DNA from: Phallusia fumigata
Taxonomy: Eukaryota; Chordata; Ascidiacea; Phlebobranchia; Ascidiidae
Length of the DNA stretch: 31,034 nt
Direction: 5' to 3'
NCBI GenBank assembly: GCA_008931825.1
Contig: QXVZ01018883.1
Span: forward strand, 1-31,034
Positions 9,834 through 21,800 of the stretch are shown here, in pieces. The stretch's first letter is position 1. Every line of letters starts with the position of its first letter. Under the pieces are notes generated by a model. It was given only the letters and a program-made list of their open reading frames with translations, had not been told where the DNA came from and ran no database searches. The position numbers and the translations under genes were made by a program.

Positions 9834-12800
9834 CTGTAATGCAAATTATCCAAATAATTAGACTATGAATTATACCTCAAAGGATTAGGATTAACGGTTT
9901 TTGGATCATTACACTATTAATGTACCTTGAAGGGACCAGCTCTTTTCGACTTACTGTCACTTCCAACATACACCAAAGTGAAATTAGTGATATCAGACAA
10001 ACCATCATCTGCACACATAATTAAGACAGCAAACACAGCCTTGGGTTCTCCAAGGTGAACTTCAATTGTCCATTCTTTTTTTCCTACACCTGGCCAGTTT
10101 CGTGCTTGCCAAAAAGTTAAAGGATTATTGTCCCAGATAAACCTGTCAATGAAATAAAAAATCTCATGAACAACATTGTATTGAAAACAACTAAACTGTA
10201 ATCCCTATCAAATTCAGTTACAGAAATACAAAATGCTACAACTTCATTGGTTGCATTGTAAGCCTTGGCCAAAAGTTACTTACTAATTTTATCATAAATT
10301 ATATAGGTCAACAATGCCTACTTTACACTGCGATGAACTTGAGTTGTGTTTGACACATTTGTTTTTGCTTCAAACCCATCAGAAAGTCCCATAGTAGTTT
10401 CATCAAACTTGAGCCAACTCATTGGTAATGTTGTCAGTAACTTTTTATATGGAGGACCAGTAGTGGGAGTAGTTTCAATAATGGTTCTGCCCTCCAGAGC
10501 TAAAAATAGCGATACGTATTTAAACATACATTCATTTTATATGTGAAATATAATTTACCATTAATAGGTACAGGCCCATCTTTAATAGAGGTGCATCTAA
10601 ATTTAACAACAGGTTTTGGTTGCCAAATTCCATATTTTGTGCAAACTGACTTTCTTTCTTTTCTTTTTTCTGAAACAATACATGCATTGAAGACCATGCA
10701 ATCATAATATATAAATTTCAATTTGCTATAAATTTATAATTTGAAAAACCTTCATCAAACCAAAATCGTCAGAGTATTAAGAAAATTACCTCTGTGAACA
10801 TAATGTGTGCCATTGTTGGTAGCGATCCAGTAAGTTATATTACACATATACTCTGCCTCTGATTTATAACCAGTGCTATTTAACAGCAAAATGGTATTGT
10901 CCATTTGAGGTGGAGCAGGACATGAAATACTGTCGACACAAAATACATTTTAAAAGTAATGCATAAATTATCAAAACTAACTGATCTTTGGTCAGAGGTT
11001 TCGTCATTCTGCGCAATGTCTACATGTGTTTTAGTTTAGTTAGCTTCAGCATAATACCTGTAACAGGCCTTTGGCAAAACTGGTAGCCAGATTCCATTCC
11101 ACAGGCATGTGCTGTTGACTGAGAGTTGTTTAGTCTCATTGACCCAATACCCTTCATCACATTCAAGAGTGTTACTGGCATTGTAGTTTGTACTGTCCCA
11201 TTTGTTTGTTCCCATGGTTACTGGGGCAGGTTGGTTACATGACAGAGGTTTGCACCGCAACTGCAAAAAAATTGAAAGTAGAAAAACACATCAACTTAAA
11301 AGTGTAATGAAACTACATCGTTTATATTTCCATTCCATGTGCCATTTGCTTGACAGACAAAGTCAGCAAATAATACACCACGGGAAATCCAAAAACCTTT
11401 ATTGCATTTGATTCGAATAGAGTTTTCTAAAAACAAAATCAAATGTTAAATTCTTTTGATAAGTTTAAAAAACGTTTTTGTGCTTACTGTAATAAAAGTT
11501 GGAGCCAAGTAAAACTGAAAAGTCAGGCAAGGTCGGATAGCCACAGAAAATTGGCTGACATTTTCCGGTGGTATGTTGCAATTTTCCATTTTCCAAACAA
11601 CTTAAATTTTTATCTCCAACAATTGTATAGCCTGTTTCGCATACAATGGTGAGAGGGGATCCATATACCACTTTAGTTTCCTAATAAAATAAAAAAAATG
11701 CACACTGTTATAAGGGTAGTTAAAAGCAAAAAACAGCATAAATAGGTGGAACTAAGGCTTTAACAAAACAAACAAATAGCTACTGATAGAAATTTTATGC
11801 TTGGTGGCTCTGTCAAATGATGAAAATCTAGTTTGGGCAGTAAAGAATGTAATAAAAATACAAAAAGAGGACTATAATTTACCTCATTTACAGAGTTGGG
11901 GATTTTTTTAAAGTAGCATGTAACAGGTTTGCACTTGACTTTCTTAATATCAGGCACCCAATTTCCATCTTCATCACATTTATATGAGTGTTCAGTAACA
12001 TTTTGCTCAAACCAATATCCAGTATGACACCTGTTGAAAAAGTTTAATAGATTATGGCTAAAGTCTGCACATAATTTGATGTATATTTGCTCTCTGAAAA
12101 GTAGATAACTTACTCTTGTTTTTTCCCACAAAATCATAATTTTGCAAATACCTAGAATTTATAGTTCTTGCACTGTAAGTACGTTTACTACAATAATTGT
12201 AAAACCTGCCTGTAAAAAGCTTCCCCATTTGCATGTCGACTTGTAAGCAACATTCTTTTAGCATGTAACATTTGGTGGTCTTGGCATATTATCTCTGTGC
12301 AGTTAAGCGAAAATGGGTCAGGCTTAAATCTTCCCAAACCAACACAAGCAGACTAAAACAAAAGTACAATTGCATCTTTATTTGATAGATATGTACACAG
12401 TGCATTCAAGAATGGGAAATTTCAAATACCTTAATGATCCGTTTTCGATTTTGAACAAAAAACATGCCAACAGGGCAAGCATACATGACAGCACTGTTGT
12501 ACACATACATGCCACTTGAAACATTATTAATCGCCCTGGCATTTCGAACAACCTAAAAAAAGTTATTCATTTAGGGATTGGAAACAATGTAGGGAAGTAA
12601 TTTGGTTTACTGTTGGAGGGGCAAGGCAGACAACTTTTTCACAGCTTTTTAGGAAAATTAAGGGAGGATCCCAAATTTTCGCAGAAGTGCAGTTGATGTT
12701 TTGGGTGGTCATGTTCAAAAGACGTACAAAATATCCTGGTTGACAGCGATATTGGAGTATTGTTCCCACATGTAAGAAAGAGTCAGACGGTGAGCCTAAA

Positions 12801-15800
12801 ATAAGAATTTAACACAACAGCTTTTGTTAGAACAGACATATGGGATTATATATCATGTCACTTTACCTTTAAATATCATTTTGTTCCCATTTAAATCAAG
12901 CAGATCAGTGTAAAAGGGAAAAACATCTGGTGCCCAACATGATAATTTGTCACAATGCTTTAATGTTGAAAAATGTGGGACCCAGAGTGCTAAACAGGTA
13001 AACCACAGAATTACATAAAAAACTCATGATCATATACCGATTAATACAATGATTAGGAATTCAACACTATTTTTTGACACTTTTTTAACAAAGCTGTTGA
13101 TCTTCAAACTCTTTTTATTACCAACAATAGTTAATTTAGAAAACAATTTAAAAGTAGACTGTTACCCATTTGTGAACACTGTATATGCATCTTATTAACA
13201 CCAAGTGTGATTTCATATCCTGAGTTGCAAGTGTATGTCCAGATTTCACCAATGAATGTGCTGCCCGAACCAGTGGCATGTGGCAATACTGCCGGATCTT
13301 CACAACTATGTGGTATACAAAATGCAAGAATGTCATAAAACTACAGTTTATGTTGCTTGTTTTTGCAGTCTTGCCAATATTCTGCTATTTTTTAATACCC
13401 ATCTACAAAATGAATACTTTACGGTTTTTAAACGTTATGAACATGCTCTAGATTTGTGCATTTGTACACTTACTTTGAAGGTGCACAAGTAATGGAGCTT
13501 GGATCTGGTTCCCACTGACCATACCACATACATTCTAAGGTAATATTTTTCCCATACAGTAAACTTAAGTGTTGAGTGTCACATGAAATAGTAGCAGTGG
13601 CACCAACCAACAACTGTGTGTATGAGCTGTTTATGTAAGCAAACTGTGCATTGGACCTATAACAATATAAAACATTATTTGCATTGTTTAAGATTTCAAT
13701 GTTAAACATTGTACTGCTTACTTTGGTAAGAGTTTTGGGCATTGAATGAGTTCACAGAAATATTTAGCATGGTATGTGGAATTTAATGTGATCCAATCTC
13801 CATCTTCGTTACATGTTACAAAAAAAGTTGTTACACTTGTTACAGCATCAGGTAAATATATGTTATATCCTGGATTGCATTTGTAAAATGCATTTGACTG
13901 CAAAACAAAATTGGCCTATATTTGTTATGGTTCAAATCTGTTGTATAGAAAACTCTACAATATTTTAAAATCTCCTGGTTCGTAATAGCTTGTAAGCATA
14001 GCATGCACTTATTTTTGTTGTCTTAATAAAGCAAAGTAAAAAAACAGACTACACACATTGGATATGTTTCATACCATGTAACTGTAACCTGTAACAACAG
14101 TTATGACTCCATTTTCTACCGGGGGAACTTCTCCACATGTGATGCCAATACATCCCGAGTCTAACTTGAGATGTGTTGTATCAATTGTCCAATGGCCATC
14201 AATTCCACAAACAGCTGGATAGAGAGGAAACAAACAGAGAATTAAATATCTGCTATAAACGGAAAACAATAACAACTTAACATCATTTTAGTTTAAATTG
14301 TTTTTTGAACAAGAATTTAAAAAAATAAATTATGGGACCTTTTACTTCATTTGAGTACATTCCAGCTCCATCAACAAATTTAAAGCCTGCTTCACAGGTA
14401 TATGTTGCAACTGATCCATATGTTGTTTTTATGTAGGATATTGATTGTGTCCTTGGCAAAATAAGCTTTACTGGTGGACCACAGTCAAGCAAGCGACAAT
14501 GCATTTTGTAGGGGTCGGGCCACCAAGCATTGTGTGCTACACACATACAGGAAATCCGACTGTTATTTGCCATTGATGAAAAGCTGTACCCATCATTACA
14601 AGTATAATGCGACTGTAAAAACAAAAAAAATATTTTGTTAAAAGATGACCTTGACAATATAAAACCAATTGACTTGATCGATCTGTCGACATGTAATACC
14701 AAAGCAAATGCTGTTACATAAAATATTTGCAAATCAAAGGAAACGATAAACCTGTGAGTGAAATTATAAAGCAAGTGACTCATAGAGAAAAACAGGCTTT
14801 AGGTACAACAACCTACAAACCAAATTATCTGGTTTTCCTTCAACATTACAACCTTTTACATTGTTAGGAAACAAGCATTGTTAGGACAAAGTTTTTTTTT
14901 ACCATGTCATGGTATTCAACTCCTGTAAAGTTTAAGCTTGAGTGTGGTATAACTGGTGGACTTTTACAAGCTATTCTTTCACAAAGTATTGTTTGTGGAT
15001 CAGGATCCCAAACTAATCCTTTTAAACAAGTAACAGTGGCTGTTGTGATTCCAGGGCGTACTTCAAAACTAGACAGACAACGAATGGTGGCTGTTCCATC
15101 AAGCTGATAGGAGTGCACTATAATTAGAGAACAAACAGTCTTCGAAAACAGCAACCTGATTAACCACGATCACCAAATACATTTTTTTAACAAAAATATT
15201 TTTGACAACTTGCTGAAAAATGCCTTGGATTATGAATTTCAGTTAATTGTGGATTGAACAACTACTGGGTACAGATATACAACAGCCCTTTTAAACTGCT
15301 TGTAAACACCGCTACTGAAAGTTTACCCTAAAATCTGTTCAAGATGCAAATCAAAAAAATCAATCGTCTTACATTCAATTATTGCATTTGCAGGCGGCAA
15401 AGGTAATTTGCAATTGAAATGTGAAGATTCCAAACAAATAATATGTTGTGGATCAGGCCACCAACCCTTTCCTAAGAAAAAATGCTTCTTAAATTCAACT
15501 TTAAACTTGAAACACAAACAACTATGAAATATGTCCACAAAAAAGCATAATTGAGAAAAAGATTTTTTGGATCATACCACTGCAGGAAATGATTATGCTG
15601 TTTACATCGCCAGCAACAAAATGACCATCCCTGCATTTGACTGTTAAAGCAGTTCCATAGGGAAAGGTGCTCGTTCGTAAGTTCTCGATACTGGAATTTT
15701 TTGGTGCAAGTGGTGCTTTGCAACTTACAGGCACAAAGGTAATATGGGTCATTGGCATGTCAATGGAGTGTGTATCTGATTCAGCAGCTCTATAATACAG

Positions 15801-18800
15801 ACAAACATTTGTAAAACGTATTGCCAACCTTGAACCAAAAGGGTATGGCAACATTGAGGACCTCAATGCAAATGCTTGGTCACCTTTTGTACTAAAAAAT
15901 GGTTAAAGCACCTTCTAATTCTGGTCCTGTCATCCTCTCTATCCATACTTAAAATAGTTGCATTAAGAACTTCCCACTGTCCAGTTTTGCTACATTGCAA
16001 TGTCACAATTGATTGTGTAGCAGTTAAATTAGATGCTGATGATTCAAAACCTTCATCAGCAAAATATGTGATACGATCAAGATAGTGAAAACCTCCAACA
16101 TTCCTTGTGGAGTGTGGGCGCTCTCCAGGATCGTAACAATTTATCCTTTCACAAGCTGTCAAACTGGGGCTATATGGCAACCATTCACCTACAAAATCAC
16201 AAGAATAATATTGACTACCAAAAAAAAGAAACAAACACAAAAGTAATCTGACCTACGAAAGTGAACTTAAAAAAAAGACTGCAGTTCTTTTTGTATAGAA
16301 GAAACTACATATTACTTACAAGCTAACCCCCGCGAGCCAGTCAAAACTGATTAACAATGGCTAAAACACTGTCACCAGTATAATGTCCACTGTTGGACAG
16401 CCATTTGTCTGCACACTTATCCACTGAAAATAGTTCCAAAACTTACCATTACTTTTACATGTAAACGTTGAAAGTTGTTTGCCGGAAGAAGAAGAAGCAT
16501 AACCAGAAAAACATGACACATTGTATAAAGTATGAGTTGGGTAGAAGGCTTGTGCTGCATGTGGAAAAAAATCAATAAATTACAAACAATTTAAATTGTA
16601 TGTGCACCCATTACCTGGTTTTCCTCTATAGCTTGTTGTAATCTTTGCAAAAGGAATATCAGAGGGACTTGGACATAAAACAGGTTGACAAGCAATAAGT
16701 ATGTCATCTGGATGAAGGTCCCAAGATCCATCATATTGACAGGTAATGGTCCACTGCTGTTGTTTGTAGGTCCTATTATTGTTTATGCATTTAAAATAAC
16801 TTCAAAAGTATCTTCACAGGTCTGACAAACGCTTTGATCAAAATACTGGCCAATATTAACCACTAGGGTTTTAACACAAGCAAAACTAGACGAAAAACAA
16901 CAACCTACACAGTACAAGCAATATGGGAAGTAAGAACAATGATTACTGTTAAATTTTACAGAGGGGTCACAAATCAAAATAAATCATATCGTATTATTAT
17001 TTGGCAAGTATCACTATTTTAAAAACACCTTGACCAAACACTTAAGTTGAATTGTAAGGAGCACAAGGATTAAAATCACTGATAAATCATATGAATTAAG
17101 TGATAAATGTATTACCTGATCATATTTGTTGTAGTTTTGACAAAGAACAATCCTTTTTTACATCGGTAATTAACTGTATCAAGGTAATAGTAACTTTCTG
17201 TTGGAGCTTTTACAGGCATAAAAGCATCTTTTACTATCTTTGGATGATCACATGTAATTGGGACACAAAAAATTTCATCCGAAGAAGGCCTCCATTTTCC
17301 ATTTGCTTCACATAAAGATGTTCGGGAGATGGAAAACATCTTTGATGTGGAGTGGTGGATGCGATAACCCAACTCACAAGTATAAACTACACTCGATCGA
17401 TATGTTAGTGCAGAAACAGAATACTCAGCATGATCAACAAAGCCTATGCAAAAAACATAAATTATAGATATATATGTATATTAGCATAACCTGCCCAAAC
17501 AGCATAAATTAACACAGCCAAGGTCACAAATTTTCTATTGTTAGAAGTCAAAACTTTCTACCTTCTTTAAAAACTAAATAAGAATAAATTAAATACAATA
17601 TCAGTCATATCACCATCCTAATGTTTCCCAATTTTCGTAAATACATTAAATTTGGAAACAACTTGAAAATATGCAAGTGGGGTAGAATCATTACGCTAAA
17701 ATAAATAAAAAGTGTCAAGATAACAAAAATGCCCACAAATAAACAACAACAAACCTGGTTGTGGGCATGTAACTTCAACACAACTAAAACTATCCACATC
17801 TGGCACCCAAGATGTGTCATATGAAGGACTTCCTGCCACCTTTACTGGAGAACGTGTAGCAACACAGGTGGAGGTAAATGACTGTGAAGGGCCACTAGGT
17901 CCAATCCATTCCCCCAGTGGGCAGACATAAGTGACTGTATTACCACTTGTGTAAAGAACCGACCCTCCTCTGTGGACTGCTCCAGACAATAATTTTTCAG
18001 GTGGTGTAGGACAATGTACAGGCTTACATATGCTTCTAAATCTATCAGTGAATTTCGGATGCCAAATCCCATCAAGACTGCATGAGAAATCAATGTGCGA
18101 GCTTGTGCTGTCTATTGCATAGCCATCATTGCAGTACACGCTGACATGGTCACCAGCAACATATTGATCTTTGTATAACTGAAAAAAAAACATTTAATAA
18201 ATAATCCAGATCTTTGCCTAGTTCGGATGAAATAAGAGGTACAAATGATTTTAAATGTTGTATTTATATGGTAGAAATTGACATTATAACTGCATGTATG
18301 CCATAACAGTGCATAAGGTTTTAACTGTCTCAAGAAATTTGAAAAAATGAAGAATCGTTTATTTACAGGTGTTTACTCAACTACTTTGCTCTGCATTATG
18401 CTAAATTTGCTTATGTTTAAACAAATTGGGTTGGTTATACTATTTATTCAACTTTGTTCATCTTTGTGAGCTGCAGACACTGTTACGACCTGTAAGGTCT
18501 CGTCAGTGCAGCTGGTGACAAGACATTGGCCATTTAGGCTAGCGTAGCCAGACCATTGTGGATCCAGTTTCTCTGTAGTTTATGCTCAGTTGTGGCATCG
18601 AACAGATGACCTGAGGTATGGGTTTTCAGTCTGTTACTCTCAACAATCTGGAGTGCTGTAATCTGGCTACTCTAGCCTAAACGGCCAATTTCTTGCCACC
18701 AGCTGCACTGATGAGACCTTGCAGTGTGCACTGTCTGCAGCTCCCAAATCAATCTAATGCCTCTTTGCTTTGTTCATCTTACTCACAATATTTTACCCAA

Positions 18801-21800
18801 GACAAGTTATAGGGATCGTTAATAGATCAAAATAGAAATAACGTCAGACTGTTTTGCATAATGAACGGGCTTACTTGGGAAATATTGTGATAAAACGAAT
18901 GCTCAATCTTCGGCAGATCGTCACAAACCAATAGTTCACACTTAATTGTTTTTGTTGGCGGAAACCAAAAACTGTCAGATTGGCATGTTATTGTTGTTGA
19001 TGTCAGTGTCCTTGCAATTATACGACCAGGCATGCAAGTGTATGTCACCTACAAAAACATGATTTTCCACTCCCCTTATTCACAGTTTTAGACATAAATT
19101 GGGTTTAAATATTGTAACGTCCTTTACAAAATATATAAGAAGCATGTACGAATTCATAGGTTTGAAAGGATTAAGGGATCAAGATTTGGAATATGTTTGA
19201 ATCTGCATGGTTGATGAGTTTAAGAATTAAATTTGTTCAGAATTTCAGAATAAACCACCATGATAAACTGCTTTAAGTTCATCCTTATAATGCACAATTT
19301 GTTCTTGTACTCAGGTACATTGTGTTACTTTAGGCTACCTGGCTTCCAATAGTTAAACCATTGCCTTCACGAAAAGCGTATGCTACTGGACCAGGTTCTC
19401 TGCATGAGGCAACTTTACATGCCAAGGTTTCAGGATCTGGCATCCACAATCCCTCACGAGTGCAAAGTATTTCTGCATAAATTCTAGCTGGACTAAACCA
19501 ATAACCCTACAACAATTGGCAATTGCAAATTAGCTTCCAATAACACAAAAACAAATGTTCCAAATTACAGAGTTGGAATAAATGTGTCCAAACCTGAAAA
19601 CACTGATATTGGAAGATTAAAGAGTAACCAAATGTTGTTTCTGTTGTGTTTGGTGATCGCTGTGCAAATTGTATTTGGCCAGGATCTGAACATACTATTT
19701 CTCTGCATTCAATTCCATCTTCAATGATAGTTTGTGTCCACTTCCCCCATTTGTTACACATGGCATCAACACTTGTTGACCTAAAGGCACACAATTGGTC
19801 TTACTTCTACTTCAAAAGCTGTTTAACAAGGTGCAAAAATAGTCACTTTTTTGTATGTTTGAGGTAAAGTCCATTTTTACACATGTACAGCTTTGTCAAT
19901 TAAAGACAAGCCATTGTACAAATGCTAGCAATATTTCACAGAAGAAAATAGCTGTCTATTTTATGATGGCTGTTTCAAATCGAAGTCTTTAATTGAAAGC
20001 AACAGATTATCAATAAAGGACCGTGTCTTAACGGAAAGTACCCCCATGCCTTCCATGTAATCTTCATTAACTTATTTGCCTTTAAAAGATAAAACAATCT
20101 TAAACGCAGGGTCAATATATAACCTAAAACAGGGGTCTCAAACTCAAATGTCTTCGAAGGCCAATGGTAAACTTAAAGTACCCCGAGGGCCGCACTATGA
20201 GAACAGAGATTTTGCAAATGTCAAATACTACGTTTGATCTGTTATCAGTGTACTACTGTGTTTAGGTTGTTTCTAAAAGATTTACAAAGAGACAATGGTA
20301 CTTCAGTGACGGTTCTTATCAGAAAAGGCTAGTACAGCTTTCTTCCTTAAAACCTTGCATCTAGATTATATTTGTACTTTGGAATAAATGTATCATACTA
20401 ACTTGCTGGCGGGGCACTTTAATCGGCCCAAAGTGAAACAAATCACTTGATATTTCAAAATGCTCAGCGGGCCGCACAAAAACACCTGGAGGGCCGCATG
20501 TTTGAGACCCCTGACCTAGAAGTTTATTAGTAGGTCAGAGCTAGCAAAGCAAATTATTATTTTAGTGGCCTGAAGCAATTGTAAATGTGCAACTAGAACA
20601 AGTTGCAAGTCAAACAGATGCATCGAAACTTTACTGATGCTGAGAAAGTTTCTTCATAACACTTCTGTTAATCGTCTTAATTTTGTTTTTATTGATTGTC
20701 ATGATAAATGCACAGCAGATAATTAATTGAATAAGGCAACAATAAACCTTGTATCAGTGCTGCTGCACTTGTTAATTCCCATGAACGGTATAAATGGAAT
20801 TTCAGTTATTCTACTCAAAAAGTCCCTACTACGCATAAAGAATCCACACAAATAATAGCAACACAAGACCATATTGTCTAAAAACATTGTGTATTGCCAA
20901 AATAAATTGAGATGAAATACAGTTATTTAGTAAACTAATATATACCCATTCCGTTTGATGAATGGTGGATCTTGAAGAAACACATTTAATACCCAGTATC
21001 CATAAAAACAACTTATGGTAGCTTTTGATCCATACACTGGAACATAAGTTTGGTTGAGCCCCTTAGTGTAAGTAACTGGAGCTCCAAAAACACCAGACTC
21101 AGGTTCAGCACTGTTTATTGGAGGATATACATCAACTACAGAATGAGCAAGTATTGTGGGTCTGGGGCAAGTTACATCAACACATGCCTAAAAAAATGGG
21201 AAAAAACATTTTAGAATGAAGTCAATAATAAATGGTATTAACAAAAAAAACATTTTGATGCACACCTATTAATGGAACTTTTTTATGGAACTTTCCTGAA
21301 AATTAGTATCACAGTGCAAACTAAAAATTCAACTGTCAGAAACATTAATTAAAAGTTTTTTTATAACATGGATTATTTAGGCATTTCCAAGCTGGAACCA
21401 CTAAACTATAAACTTTATTAATGATGTTTTACCATGGTATTTTCATCACTTTACAAAGCCACTTTAAAGTCTTACTATTTTATCAACACTGGAGTTCAAT
21501 GGAAGCCAAGCCCCAACAGCACTGCAATACAGGGAGAATGAAAACTTATTTGGTTCCACCCATTTTCCTGCTTTGCATGAGTACTTTACAATTGTTGTTA
21601 CAGGAAAACTGCCAGCTAAAAATAATAATAATAATCTATGTTAATTCAAGTTATAAAACCCAGTTCCATCATAAATGCATTTTTTGCTTGCTAATGTTGA
21701 TAAATTGAAACTTACCACTCTTATAGTTTGATCCAGTATGTTCCCATTTGTTTGGTGCAGAGAAGTCAGAACCCGAGGACGTGCTTTGAGGTTTGTTAGT

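Noticed and set aside
15327-15372. Extension of exon 15373-15471 to a donor at 15326
   Set aside because: It leaves two bases over and breaks the frame. The TGTAAGA donor at 15372 gives a proper CCP (IIE then LHSYQ).
16797-16911. Possible extra CCP exon containing CQTCEDTF
   Set aside because: The flanking exons already join in phase and complete module 14; including this stretch does not fit the phases and meets a stop.
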